Made by a program: the position numbers and the translations under genes
The notes under the pieces: model-generated
Seen by the model: only the letters and a program-made list of their open reading frames with translations
Told to the model about the DNA's origin: nothing
Databases searched by the model: none
Assembly: GCF_000471905.2 (NCBI RefSeq)
Contig: NW_006499776.1
Location: 2,676,650-2,740,649, forward strand
DNA length: 64,000 nt
Origin: Amborella trichopoda
Lineage: Eukaryota > Streptophyta > Magnoliopsida > Amborellales > Amborellaceae
Reading direction: 5' to 3'
In this document: positions 42,887-54,777 of the stretch, in pieces
Layout: each line of letters opens with the position of its first letter
Numbering within the stretch: position 1 is the stretch's first letter

Positions 42887-44169
42887 GTAGGTATACCAAC
42901 CGATGAGAGAGGAATTGAAGCTCGGGCTGGCTTGCCTGGGTGCCCTCTTAGATCACGAAGAAAGCCCCCCAGCGACTTTACCTAGTTCGGAATCACCTCC
43001 CTTGACCTGCAGTCCTCTTGTTTTCTGCACAACACTTCTATGGTTAATTTGTAAGACAAGTGCGTTAAAGAGACCCACCGTTATCTTAGGGCAATGTACG
43101 TTCATGCAAGAGGGTGATGAAGCGTAAGGTTTAAATAAAGATAGAAAAAAGAAGAAAACTTGATGAGGAAGCAGACTAGCATGATAGCCAGGAAGTTATC
43201 GACTTGAAGTGGTAGCAAGATGGGCAAGGTTCTCAAGACCAACACGACAGTAATGCTACTCGAAATCGAAACTGATATGGTGGTGCTAGCCTAAGTCTAC
43301 CTCAATCAAGCGAGAAGAGATAAGAGAATGAAAAGAAGAGACAAGACAACAGAGAGATGAGGTCCCGAACGCGTTAGGGGTTGCCGGTCACGACCATGGA
43401 GTAGCAGCGTTGTGGCCCTTAGGCGGCGCTCGACAATACTACTCATGGCTAGATAGTGAGAAATGATCCAAAGACAGTACTAGGTATCACTGTTGGCAAC
43501 ATAAGAAGACAACATGCCCCTGTGCAGGCAGAAGCGCAAGGCGGTAATCTGAGACGCACGACGATAGGCATGGGACGCAGGAAGGATGGTGATGAATGCT
43601 AAATACGCGAAGAACGTTTTGCGGATGGCGATAGGCATTGCCAAGGCCTCTAACAGGCGGTGAAGGGTATCGTCGTCTACTATAGATGCACAACAGGGAA
43701 AGACCACTGCGAGCGGCAACGGGATTCACCGTTTGGATTCTTCACTGAGACGTCAAAGCTACGCTTGTGGACGGCGATGGGCAGCATCATCTACAGGCCT
43801 CACTGAATGGAAGAGATAGAAGAAACTAAGGAGATGGAGAATTGCACATGGTGCTGCCATCGCCATGCCTGACCTGTGTGACCTCAGGAGAGGCATGCAC
43901 AACACTGGCACTGTTGTGTATGACCCCTACGAGGAACTCAGACAGAGAAGAGCGAAAAGAGAGGAACTAAGAGAGAGGGAAGAAGAAAAGGAAAAGAAGA
44001 GAGAGAAGATTTATCTTGAACCTAGGGGTACTGGTCAAAAGGTTTCTCTCACCTCACTCTCTCTCTCAAACGTGACCCAACAATGAGAAGAAAGAGAAAC
44101 TTGTATTAAGTAAAAACTCTTTTTTTTATTGAAAGGTTGAGTCCTCTGGTGCGTACAATGCTGGTACGT

Positions 44170-44177
44170 ACATATAG
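44170..44177 (-). promoter_or_regulatory. TATA-like box of E4 3' LTR
   Basis: The minus strand reads TTCTATATGTACG, a weakened form of the TATATATA in the sister LTRs. Confidence 0.5.
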
Positions 44178-44873
44178 AATTTGCCCTAAACATGGGTGGA
44201 TGATCAAAAGTAACCATAATCACTAAAAATTAAGATTAAATTGAATTAAAAGAAATTTAGGGTACAAGATGATAGATTTGCCCCTTCTTAATAATTCATG
44301 GAATTCCAGAATGGTCATTGTTTTGCCTTAAAACTTGCATGATCTTGCATGGCTGATTCGTGGTTGTTCGGATGCCCGGTTGATCGTAAGATGATTGTTT
44401 TCTGGTAGGGCTCGGCATGGTGATCGATTTGATATCAACTTCAAGCAATGGATCATGTTTTAATTTCACGATCATGAGACTTGAAATTTGAATGGATCTT
44501 GAAACTTCGGATCGATAGTGTACTCGTTCCTTGATGTTTTTTAGTGATTTCGTCACTGAATCACACTGAGCATGCTGTTACGATCTCGCGGCAACAAATG
44601 CAGCTCAGTTCCATGCACAAACGAAGATTTTGCAACTTTGAAATTTTGGCCAGAATCTGGAATTTCGGTGATGGAATTTGCAATCGCATCGTTGGCTTTC
44701 TGTGCAGAATCTGGCCATTCATCACGTACAGGGTTTGGGTCTGTCTTAGCTCGAGACCTTACGCACACAATGAAATTATTTTTGCGATGATCGGGTTGTG
44801 AGTGGCAGAATCTGACTGCTCGAGCAAGGCACGACGCTGTTGAATTTCTTACACTTTCTTCACAGATCAACAA

Positions 44874-44959
44874 GTTCTCTCTAGCTTTTCTTGGCGCTCG
44901 GGTGTCGTCACGGGGCGTTCTCTCTAGCTTTTCTTCGCGCTCGGGTGTCGTCACAGGGC
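44874..44959 (-). repeat. 43-bp tandem duplication private to E4 3' LTR
   Basis: The unit beginning TTCTCTCTAGCTTTTCTT and containing GCTCGGGTGTCGTCAC occurs twice with two or three differences. The 5' LTR (about 55470-55530) has one copy, so the duplication occurred after insertion or during the last replication. Confidence 0.8.
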
Positions 44960-45508
44960 GTACCACAGATCGAATCGCTCGTCTTGACTAGACAAATATG
45001 CTCACCAAATTTAGGCATGATTTGACTTGGGATGGGTGAGATATAAGCATCGAAAGTCACTAGTTGTGACTGTCCCTTCCATGGAATGGAGTTGTAGGAT
45101 GGTCGCATGGGATTAGCATGTAGCCCCTGCTCTTTCACTCTTTTACCTATAACTTCTTCTTGGAGCGTTCGTTCGGGCTAAAATTTTACCCTTGGAGGTT
45201 TTTGACCATGTCGGATCCAATGGTGGTAGTCCCATAGCAATTTGAGACACTGAAAAAATGTAGCTCTAATTATAGGGGTCGTTTCAAGGTGCTAGAGGTT
45301 GATTTTGGTGGAACTGTTTCTCAGTTTACACTGGCTTAGACATGTTGGACTACGACAAAACTTGGCAAGAGACTTTTGAGAGATAATATGAAGATTTTGG
45401 CCAATTTCAGGGCTATTATGAGACTGTGGAAATTTCCAATGTTTGCTAGGCTTTATTAAGCGGGGGCCCAATGTTGATGAAAAATACCATCCAACAGCAT
45501 GCCCCACC

Positions 45509-46854
45509 GAATGTTGTGGTTCAAGAGAATCAAGAAGTATAATCATTTGGGTAGTTTTTAGGGATCTTGTTCAAGTCCTCACCCTCAAGGGACTATCGGC
45601 CTTTTTTGAAGGCTGAATGCTATGAACCTTTGGTCGGCATTGTTCGCTGCTACACCAGGTTTACTTTTGATGCTCAGGGTATCTCTGTAGGTCCCGTCTA
45701 GCAGGGTCCATTAGGGGGCTTCTCACCTGTCCCGAAAGTCTTGTCCCATGTAGGCTAGGGGGTTTTGGTGAGACGTACCCTGAAGCTTGTGGCAGGTTAG
45801 ACCCTGGCTTCGTCAGTTTCTTGCCTTCTGATGGTCCTTGGCATTTTTGTAACGATCATTTAGTCATCATCCTCACCCACAAGGACTCTTGTTGTTGTTG
45901 AATTGGGGAGATCTTATTCCGTTATCACCCTCTGATGAGCCATGTTGCGAGGGATCTTATGCAGCTCTCACCCCTTGATGAGCCATGATTGTTGGGAGAT
46001 CTTATGCAGCTCTCACTCCCTGATGAGCCATGTTGAAATGTGCAGGATCTAATGCTACTCTCACCCCTTGATGAGCCATGATTGTTGAGAGATCTTATGA
46101 GGCTCTCACTCTTGGATGAGCCATGTTGAAACGTGGGGGATCTTATGCGGCTCTCCCCCCTGATGAGCCATGATTGCTGAGAGATCATATGCGGCTCTCA
46201 CTCCCTAATGAGCCATGTTGAAATGTGGGGGATCTTATGCGACTCTCACCCTCTGATGAGCCATGCTTGTTTGGAGATCTTATGCCGGTCTCACTCATTA
46301 ATGAGCCATGTTGAAACATGGGGGATCTTATGCAGCTCTCACCCTCTTATGAGCCATGATTATTGGGAGATCTTATGTGGCTCTCACTCCCTGATGAGCC
46401 ATGTGGTGATGCGATTAGATGCTGGTTTTTGAGAATTTTTGGCAAACCTCATTAGCCAGGATTGTGACTGTTTGGAGATTGAATGTTGGTTGTGGCAGTG
46501 GTTGCGTGTCAGCCTGTCTTATCGGTCCAAGCACCCTTTTACAGGTTTTCACTTGAACAAGGGAAGTGGCGTCATGAAGATAGTTTTCACCAACTTCTGC
46601 TATTTTTGCGCTCTTTTACCCATGTCCTACGGTCATGTCCACCCATTTCATATGTTTTTACTCACGATGCCTTTTTGGGGTTTTCACTGTGCCTAGATTT
46701 TGTTTTCCACGGAATTCTCTTACGCATGGTTTCGTGACCATGCCTGTCTGTCTTTTTTATTCATGGAGTTCCCTTGCCAAGTGTACACCATGCCCCTTTT
46801 TTTTTCATGTGAAGGCGTACGTAGAGTCGTGCCTTCGAGACCTGTGCGAAGCCT
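45509..46854 (-). other. E4 3' region between LTR and array
   Basis: No supported gene. It contains the 46-bp array described separately, and at 46500-46800 the CTCTTTTACCCATG repeats also seen in E2 (8130-8400) and E1 (reversed, 31680-31990). Confidence 0.65.
45928..46405 (-). repeat. 46-bp array, about 11 units, in alternating pairs
   Basis: Each unit contains GATGAGCCATG and GATCTTATGCGGCTCTCAC. Units alternate between a GTTGAAA type and an ATTGTTG type, so the larger period is about 92 bases. E1 has about four units (32090-32290). The 87-codon minus-strand frame over it (45925-46188) is a repeat artefact. Confidence 0.9.
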
Positions 46855-48935
46855 TTTAACGTCAAGCAGCCAGGACATGCACTATAGTTTAGGGTCATAT
46901 AGCTGGACCGTAGTGCTGCTGAATGGCAGTTTGTGGAGGCCATAGAGTGAGCTTAGTGATGACTTTGACTCACTTGGGAAGATGGCATGAAGTTGCCTTG
47001 TGAAGAGTTGATGATGGATGGATGGTGGGTGAATAATAATGACCCACTAGCTAATGGCGAGTATGGCTCATGAAAAGGGTTTGCCATTTGGTGAGCATGG
47101 GAAGAGATGGTAATGATGGTGAAGGTGGTGCGCACACACGAATGGGCCGGCTAGGGAAGGCGTGCATGAAGGTACACGTAAAAGGCGTGTGCACGTATGT
47201 AGGCTCACCAGGGAGGAAATGGAGGTGGGATGTGCACACGAACGGGTCATTTAGGGAAGATGTGCGCGATGATGTACATAAAAGGTGTGTGCACATATAT
47301 GGGGGCATCTTTAAGGTCATGCCTCCTGGACCTGGGCAAAGTAGTTTAACATCATGTAGCCAGGACGTGCACTATAGTTTAGGGTCATACAGCTGGACCG
47401 TGGTTATGCGGTTTAATGTCAAGCAACTAGGACCATGCAGTTTAAAGTCGCGCAATGAGACCTCTGCTACTGTTTAAGGTCATAAAGTTTGGACCACGAT
47501 CATGTAGTTTAAGGTCATGCAGCAAGGACCAGGGCTGTGAAGTTTAAGGTCATGCAATACGGACCAGTGTGTGGGTCATCATGTAGACAAAGCTACATGG
47601 GGGATGTGTTGTGGACAGAAATCTGACTTCCTGGGGATAGAGATAGTTAAGGCTATACACAAGTGAGAGGTTTAGATAGAGATGGCGACACTCGAGGAGT
47701 GGGAGACGGGCGTGACTTCTTGGGAATTAGGAGGTCCAGTGTGACCTCTTGGGGATAATGAGCAATGACAAACATGTGACTTTGCTGAGGATGATAGGCC
47801 AGAGCACAGATGAGCCTCATAAGGGTTGAGAGGATAAGAAGGGCCTTAAACTCCTTAGGGATAGTGGGTCGTAGTAAGACGTGACTCTTACTGGGATGTT
47901 GGTGTGAAACAAACCCATTAGGGGTTAAAGGGGCAGGTATGACTCTTGCACACATCTAACTCCACTGGGGATGTTGATGAAATACCCTTTTAGTGAGGAC
48001 GTGTTTTATCTCTCGATTGGAGTTGTGTGTATGGACCCTTTGTCGTGCCGTGCATTACAATTTTAGGGTCTTGTAGCTTGAACCATGGCTATGCAGTTTA
48101 AAGTCATACAGCTAGGACTGTATAGTTTAAGGTCATTCAACTTGATCTTCGCTACAGTTTAAGGTCGTATAGTTTGGACCAGGACTGTGCAATTTATAGT
48201 CATGCAGCATGGAACGTGGTCGTACAAATTTGAGTCATGAGACAAGGACTATGCAGTTTAAGGTCATGCAATTAGACCTTCGCTACAGTTTAAGGTCATA
48301 TAGTTCGGACCGTGCAGTTTAGAGTCGTGCATCTGGACCATGGTCGTATAGTTTTGAGTCATGAGAAAAGGGCTATGCAGTTTAAGGTCGTGCAACTAGA
48401 CCTTCACTATAGTTTAAGGTCACATAGTTCGGATCGTGCAGTTTAGGGTCGTGCAGCTGAACCGTGGTCATACAGTTTTGAGTCATGAGATAAGGAGTAT
48501 GTAGTTTAAGATCATGGATTTAGACCTTCACTATAGTTTAAGGTCATATAGTTCGAACGATGGTTTTATAGTTTTGAGTCGTGCGACAAGGACTATGTAG
48601 TTTAAGGTCGTACAACTAGACCACCACTATAGTTTAAGGTCATATAGTTTGGAGCATGCAGTTTAGGGGCATGCATCTGGACCGTGGTCTTACAGTTTTG
48701 AGTCATGAGATAAGGACTATGTAGTTTAAGGTGGTGCAACTAGACCTTCGCCACAATTTAAGGTCATATAGTTCAGACCATGTGGTTTAGGGTCGTGCAT
48801 CTGGACCATGGTCGTACAGTTTTGAGTCATGAGACAAGGACTATGCAGTTTATAGTCATGCAAATAGATCTTCGCTATAGTTTAAGGTCATATAGTTCGG
48901 ACCATGTAGTTTTGGGTCGTGCATCTGAACCGTGG
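46855..48935 (-). repeat. E4 tandem array with higher-order repeats
   Basis: Monomers of about 30-35 bases based on CAGTTTAAGGTCATGCAAC. The part 48240-48935 is organised in blocks of about 124 bases, each of four different monomers (ending ACTAGACC, TTCGGACC, TCTGGACC and GACAAGGACTATG), starting at about 48250, 48374, 48497, 48594, 48717 and 48841. The third block lacks one monomer (97 bases). A non-array stretch with TGACTCC-CTGGGGATA-like motifs lies at 47570-47990. Confidence 0.9.
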
Positions 48936-49079
48936 TGTAGTCAGGGTATTTGACTCCATGGGGAGCAGAGCCGTCACTGGAGGCTGGATTCCCCGATGAG
49001 GCTGTGGTGCAGGGGATGAACTTCCTGAGAGTACAGGACGATGGTCCAGCTGAGAGTGCCATGGGGTGCGTGTGGCACT

Positions 49080-49440
49080 AAGTGTCGGATGGCGCAGGCT
49101 GCATTAGGCCCCTTGGTGAAGCTAGTGGCCCTTGGTTAAACGCGCGGCAATAATTCTTTCAACAAAGCGTGCGGCGACAGACCTTGACGAAGGCACGTGG
49201 ACATGACCATTGGACGAGGGCTCCAGGCAATGACCTTTGACAAAGGCACGCAATGATGGTTCATGACGAAGGCACATGACGGTGACCATTTGACGAGGCC
49301 ACGTGGGTGATGGCCTTTAACGAAGACATGCAGTGATGACCCTTTGACGAGGGCGCATGACGATGGCCCTTGACAAAGGCACCTAGTGATGGCTCTTGAC
49401 AAAGGCTCCCGGTCATAGCCAGCTGGGTGAAGGGCACGTC
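49080..49440 (+). repeat. Degenerate repeats upstream of the E4 antisense promoter
   Basis: About ten loosely spaced units around TTTGACGAAGGCACG and ATGACC. They occupy the place where E2 has its CAACCGGTGCTAG hairpins. The minus-strand frames 49136-49497 over them are repeat artefacts. Confidence 0.6.
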
Positions 49441-49556
49441 GATAGCCCTCTCAGGTCTCGGGCTTGACCCAGCCCGGCCTGGTCTTATTGTCTCCAAGAA
49501 TTGGGGATTGGAACATCATTTTGTGTTTGTCGAGGGTAGTTTACAACACTGTTAGG

Positions 49557-49563
49557 TATAAAA
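49557..49563 (+). promoter_or_regulatory. Antisense TATA box of E4
   Basis: TATAAAA, the strongest TATA match among the antisense promoters, with the family block downstream. Confidence 0.65.
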
Positions 49564-50519
49564 GGGGAAAAACCCCACTTTAATAGTTTACCGAAGGGTA
49601 AAATAATAGAAGGGTTTTAGAGAGAGAGGGCCAAAGCTTTTGACGAAGGTTTTTTGGCGAAAACTTCCTAGCCAAAATTTGTAAAGACAGGCAGTTAGGA
49701 ACTTTTTATACGAGCTTCAAGAGGTCACAAAGCTTAGTGTCATGACTGCGAACCTTTTCAGGAAGTGCCGAGGCTTCATGAGCAAGGACAAGGCTTCTCG
49801 AGGCCTTAACAGGACTTGAAGAGGTGCCTTGCCGGGGTTTGAACTCTTCTCTGTTCATTCTGCTGCTGAAGGAGAGATTGTAGTGAGTTCAGAGGGCTCT
49901 GTAGGTCCTTTGGTTTTCGAAGGAGAAGAAGGGAGAACAGCAGTGGGCTCATCGAGAACTTAACGGAATTCTGGTGAGTTGGTGGTAAACTCGTTGAAGT
50001 GGGAAAAGCAGGGAGAAGGGAGATCCGCAGGGTCTTAAGGAAGCCTTCTGGGGATTCCAGTGGTTTTCTACTAATTCTGGCAGTGAGTGGAAGGCAGGGC
50101 AGAGTTTTCTCGGTGGACGGGAGTGGATTCCCAGCGAGGAAGGCAAATGCCGATGGGAACCCGAGGGGTTGGGGGATGAGAAGGTGGCCGGTCGTCACGG
50201 GGCGGTAGCTAGGGAAACTGAAGAAACACAAGGGTTAATGCCCTCTGAGAATTGGGGATGGTGGGTACCGAGGTACGCCTAGGTCATGCACGACATTAAG
50301 TCATATGCAGGGTCGCCTTCGTGCATCCCTAGGCCATGTATGGTGATAGGCACGTTAAGGAGCATGCTGGTCCCGATGATCGTCTCTCACGGCGTTGGTT
50401 TTCCCATGGTGATGGTAGAACATGGCACTTTGTTGCGCAAGACGATGGTTACACGTGGTGTTGAGTCATGCGTGGCGATGATCATGGATGATGATGTCTA
50501 GCAGGGGTCAAAAATGAGA

Positions 50520-50640
50520 AGGTTGCGCCGCCGTGGTCTGTTGGTAGTCAAATCATCCGGCACAGCCGTGAAGTCCATGTTGTTCCATCGTGGGCCGGTC
50601 CCTTGAAAACCAGCCATGCCCTTTCAGTTGAATTGAAGCT
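50520..50640 (+). pseudogene. asORF remnant of E4
   Basis: Encodes VGSQIIRHSREVHVV, which aligns with the core of the E2 and E5 frames. After EVHVV the similarity is lost, apparently by a deletion. Confidence 0.45.
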
Positions 50641-50981
50641 GAATCAGAAATGGTTGGATCCTTCTTTTGGTTTGTAACGGTCCTCTTTTGGTGGGACTGA
50701 AGTTAACTTCTCCAAGTGGTTTTGCTTCTTCTTCATGAGGAGAGCATTTGTTTAGTTGGTTTGCTTCTTCTTCATGAGGATAGTGTTTCTTTTTAGCCTG
50801 TAGCTATCCTCTTATCCTCAAATGCAAGAGCTTTGTATCTTCTCAAGTAATGAGCATTTGATTGTAACTTGTAACTCTTTTTAATGCAATGAAAGAAACA
50901 AACTTCTTTTGAACTGGCTTGATGCTCTTCTTTTTCATTTCCTTCTTTTCTTGTTGCACATACCGCCTTTTTAAGGATATA

Positions 50982-52129
50982 TCAGGGATAGTACTTCTTT
51001 AGATATCGTCCATTGATAGGGGGTATAACCTCTCCTTTATCCGAGTTTACCAGTACATAGGCCCTATTTGGCGTGGCCTTTTTTACTCTGAACGGACCTT
51101 CCCATTTAGGCTCGAATTTTCCTTTGCGGCGCCCATGCATAACAATCAGTCTCTTGATTGCTAAAACAGACTTGTCAAAGGCTTTCTTCATTCTTCCTTG
51201 ATTGAGCTCGAGGTTCTACTAGGACTCTAGTTGCTTTTCATCAAGGGAATCCAACTCTTGGTAATAGAGCTTGACGCTGTCATTTTTAGTCAGTCCCAAA
51301 TTTATAGCGATACAGAGTGAGGGTATTTGAACCTCGAGGAGCAAGACCGTCTCACCTCCGTAGACCTGGGAATAAGGAGTGGAGTTTGTACCATTTCGAG
51401 TGGTGGTGTGATAAGCCCACAAAGCTTCAGGCAGTTTCTCGTGCCAATTCTTCTTTGATTTCGAAACCGACTTCCAGAGCACCCAACACAGAGTTTTGTT
51501 GAACGCCTCAGCCAATCCATTGGCTCGAGGGTAGTACATAGTCGAGTACTTCCACTCGAATCCAAATTGGTTGACCAGGAAATCAAGATGATGCCTTTTG
51601 AACTGAGGGCCTTTATCAGATATTATCCGGTCCGAAACTTTGAATCGATAGATGTTGTGATGACGCATGAAGTTGGTTAATGTAGTCCCAGGAACTTGCT
51701 TGAGAGGATCGCTTCAGCCCACTTGGAAAAGTAGTCTGACGTCGTCAAAATTAAGGCATGACCCAAGGCAGAAGGGGGATCGATGGGTCCTACAATGTCC
51801 ATACCCCACTGGGAAAAGGGCCACGAGATCACTGTAGGGTGGAGAGGCTCCGGAGGTTGATGAATAAGGTTGAGTAATCTAGCACACCTGACATCTTTTT
51901 GCATAGTTTTGAGCGTCGACCACCATACAAGGACAATAATAGCCGAGTTTGTGTATGCGCTAATAGTGCACTTCTTCGAGTACTTTGCTTGCCTTTTGTG
52001 TATCGACACCTCTGAGGAGAATTCCATCAAATGACGGACGAAAGAGGACATCTCCATCAAGAATGGTGTACTTGGTTGACATCCGTCATATGCCATTGTG
52101 TTCAGCCCGTTCATAAGGTAACCTTCCAT
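50982..52129 (-). pseudogene. E4 integrase
   Basis: Read in three frames. 52129-51677 has a partly lost zinc-binding region and the core start WPFSQWGMDIVGPIDPPSA with the first catalytic Asp kept. 51668-51219 has IISDKGPQF (Asp kept, neighbouring Asn changed to Lys), GLAEAFNKTL and VYGGETVLLLEVQIPS. 51191-50982 has the C-terminus to VIPPINGRYLKKYYP. Two frameshifts or stops separate the parts. All three catalytic acidic residues are present, but the gene is broken. Confidence 0.85.
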
Positions 52130-52603
52130 GCTTTATGATGTCCATGATAGGCTCCATCCAGTCCTTTACTTGTTCAACTTCCGCATACATTAGGTCAAAG
52201 AATTCAGGCTCCTGCTCCTTGACCTTGGATCCTTTTCCTTGGGGCATTTCTTGCTCTGCCTCGTCGATATCCTTCACTGCGAGGAATGCCCCGAATGGGT
52301 AAGGCGAGCATTCGGGGAAGACATCCCTCTCGTCATCTGTGTCAACTTTGGCTCTTAGGTCAATGTGTCTCCATTCGGTTACCCAGACTGGAATGGGCCC
52401 TGATAAAGACAATTGAATCCGAGCTTAGAGAGTGCATTAGCCTATGAGATTAGCCTTCTTGGGAGGTCCTACGGCTGAGTTTGTGCCACACAAAAAACTT
52501 CTTCATTTGGGAGGTTGCTCCACAGGGGAGATTATGAAGGAACTGGGTGAGCCGCGAGGAAGTCTGCTAGGGCTTGACCATTGAATGCCTTCCGTGGTAC
52601 CAG
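52130..52603 (-). pseudogene. E4 remnants of the second RNase H and spacer
   Basis: 52412-52130 encodes the end of the second RNase H and its spacer (VWVTEWRHIDLRAKV, DDERDVFPECSPYPFG, AEVEQVKDW). 52600-52480 encodes its start (ALADFLAAHPV). The middle with most catalytic residues is deleted. At about 52600 the sequence joins the gag-upstream region, so gag, the linker, RT and the first RNase H are gone. Confidence 0.75.
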
Positions 52604-53423
52604 GGCTTGAGGAGGTCGAGACCCACGAGCTTGTGTCTGTGAGGGGTGAGGCAGAAGCCCATCTTTCACAGACTGAAGCTGTGCATGTTGGGAGGGAGGG
52701 TGGAGTGGTCGACCCTCAGGTGCCCAAGGTGGCGTAGAGCTAGCGTTGCCTCAGGCTATGGAAAGAAAATGCATGGCGCATGTAGGGTTCGTCTTGAGAA
52801 GGCCTAACCCTGGATGTGAGCTCAAGGCAATGTGAGGGTTGCCCCGAGGTGCGACTCGAGTGGATGGACCACGAGCCCTTAGATGTGTGCGAGGGTTGAA
52901 GATCTCAGGACCTCCGCCTCTATGTGTCGACCCTCTAGGTGTGGAGGCTCGGGGTGGTGAAGGAGCATAAGGGTTCGCCTTTCGGCAAATCTTAGGAGCT
53001 ATGACAAGTCGTTTTCCTTTCACGAAAGTGATGGGGGCAGCCTTCCGGCGTGCCTCAGCAATATGACCAGCACGAGACTTGTCGGTAGCAGGGTGTGTGA
53101 TATGTGTGGTCACATATGTGCCACCGATGCAAGAGGCCTTAGTGGGGGGTCCACTGGGTGAGGCAGAGGGGAGGCGGGGACTTTTAAGTCCCCTCTCGCA
53201 CTGATCTAGGTGAGCACCTGGGAGCCGGACCGTGAGTCCTTACTCAGGAGGCGAGTAAGGAAGGTAGCTTGAGGAGTTCACTTTCTTGGGACAGTCACAA
53301 GTGCAGGGATAAGGAAGTCCTCGACTCAGATGAATGGGATGAAGATCCCAGGTGCCAAAAAAATTAATGCAGAAAGTAAAAGAGGATACTAGTCAAACAA
53401 GAGCGAGTCGACTAAGGGGTAGT
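52604..53423 (-). pseudogene. E4 gag-upstream region and leader
   Basis: The frame 52751-53113 is open for 120 codons and Pro/Arg/Ser-rich (HIAEARRKAAPITFVKGKR, THLRARGPSTRVAPRGNPHI). It aligns with E1 3050-3350, where the same words (RACGPSTRATPWGNPHVALS) are read. It is probably the N-terminal gag or ORF1. The stretch 53114-53423 is leader. Confidence 0.6.
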
Positions 53424-53444
53424 AGGTCTCAGTGGAGTCGTTAA
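53424..53444 (-). other. Primer binding site of E4
   Basis: The minus strand reads TTAACGACTCCACTGAGACC, a degraded version of the family site, two bases after the LTR end. Confidence 0.7.
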
Positions 53445-53461
53445 GCTGGTTAAGTGCATGT

Positions 53462-53488
53462 ATCTCGGGTTTTTAGTGAACCCGAGAT
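53462..53488 (-). repeat. Inverted repeat in E4 U5
   Basis: ATCTCGGGTT, a 7-base loop, then AACCCGAGAT: a perfect 10-bp stem. At the same place the E4 3' LTR has CAGGTT/AACCTG arms and the E3 LTR has CAGGTT/AACCTG (about 57528-57545). It lies next to the palindrome region that precedes the LTR end. Confidence 0.75.
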
Positions 53489-54768
53489 TTGAGATCGCTC
53501 TCTCAGAACCTTGCTCTAGAGTAAGGGCAGGTATACCAACCGATGAAAAAAGAATTGAAGGTGGGTTCGGAACTTAATCAGGTTAGCTTATGTGGGTGCC
53601 CTCTTAGATCATGAAGAAAGTCCCCCAGTTGCTTTAGCTGGTTCAAAATCGCCTCCCTTGATCTGCAATCCTCTTGTTTTCTACACAACACTTCTATGGT
53701 TAATTTGCAAGACAAGTGGGTCAAAGGGACCCACCCTTGTCTGAGGGCAACGTACGTTCATGCGAGAGGGTGATGAAGCATAAGGTTTAAATAAAGATAG
53801 AAAAGAGAAGAAAACTTGATGAGGAGGTGAGACCAGCATGATAGCCGGGAAGTTATTGGCTCGGAGTGGCAGCAAGATGGACATGGTTTTCAAGATCAAC
53901 ATGACGGCAATGCTACTCGAAACCGAGACCGCTATGGTGGTGCTAGGCTAAGTCTACCCTCAATCAAGCGGGAAGAGACAAGAGAATGAAAAGAAGAGAC
54001 GTTACGATAGAGAGTGAGAAATGAACTACAGACAGCACTAGGTATAGCTGTTGACAACATAAGAAGACAACACACCCCCGCGAGGGAGGCTGTAGTCTAT
54101 GATGAAGCACGTGACGATGGTCATTCGTGAAGCACGTGTTAGTAATCCTCACGAGACCCACGACGATAGGTGTGGGATGCATTAAGGAGGGTAATGAATC
54201 CCGAATACATGAAAGACGCTTCGCGAACGGCGATAAGCGTTCCTAAGGCCTCTTGTAGGCGGCGAAGTGTATCACCATCTACTATAGACTCGCAACAGGG
54301 TAAGACCCTCGAGGGTGGCAATGGGTTTCGTTGTCAGGATTCTTCACTGAGACGTCAAAGCTATGTCCGTGGGTGGTGATGGGCAGTGTCATCTAGATGC
54401 CTCACTGGACGGAAGAGATAGAAGAAAACATGGAGAAGGAGACTCGCGCATGGTGCTGCCATCGCCATGCGCGACCTGTGTGACCTCAAGGGAGGCATGC
54501 ACGACGCTGCCACTGCCGTGCATGACCACTGTAAGGAACTTAGACAGTGAAGAGAGAGAAGATAGGAAAGAACAGAGGGGAAAGAAGAAATGGAAAAGAA
54601 GAGACAGAAGACTTACGTCAAACCTAAGGTTACCGATCAAAAAATTTCTCTCACCTCACTCTCTCTCTCAAATGTGACTCAATAATGAGAAGAAAAAGAA
54701 CCTTGTATTAAGTAAAAACTCTCTCTTTTTGTGAAAAGTTGAGTCGTCTAGTAGGTATAATGCTGATA

Positions 54769-54777
54769 CATATATAT
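54769..54777 (-). promoter_or_regulatory. TATA box of E4 5' LTR
   Basis: The minus strand reads ATATATATG at the position equivalent to 33961 and 1214. Confidence 0.55.

Larger units (their letters stand above)
42773..45496 (-). repeat. E4 3' LTR (2.7 kb)
   Basis: The minus strand starts TGTTGGATGG and ends CACCTGGCCA. It matches 53447-56043 and the E1 LTRs. TATA is at 44170-44177, the U5 palindrome at 42871-42886, and a private 43-bp duplication at 44874-44959. Confidence 0.9.
49557..50894 (+). other. Putative antisense transcription unit of E4
   Basis: TATAAAAGGGG at 49557 is followed by AACCCCAC and GTTTACCGAAGGGTAAAAT. The leader aligns with E1 (minus strand 29320-28840). Hairpin-like CATGCGTGGCGATGATCATG repeats occur at 50280-50500. 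An asORF remnant is at 50520-50640, and the signal variant GCAATGAAAG is at 50886-50895. The length is about 1.3 kb. Confidence 0.55.

Noticed and set aside
49136..49497. Overlapping minus-strand frames with SSCALVKGSS-like repeats
   Set aside because: Translation of degenerate DNA repeats upstream of the antisense promoter; no conservation as protein.
50520..50640. tRNA-like segment with GGTCTGTTGGTAGTCAAATC
   Set aside because: It resembles a D-arm/anticodon start by eye, but no T-arm or acceptor pairing follows; the segment aligns with the asORF core instead.
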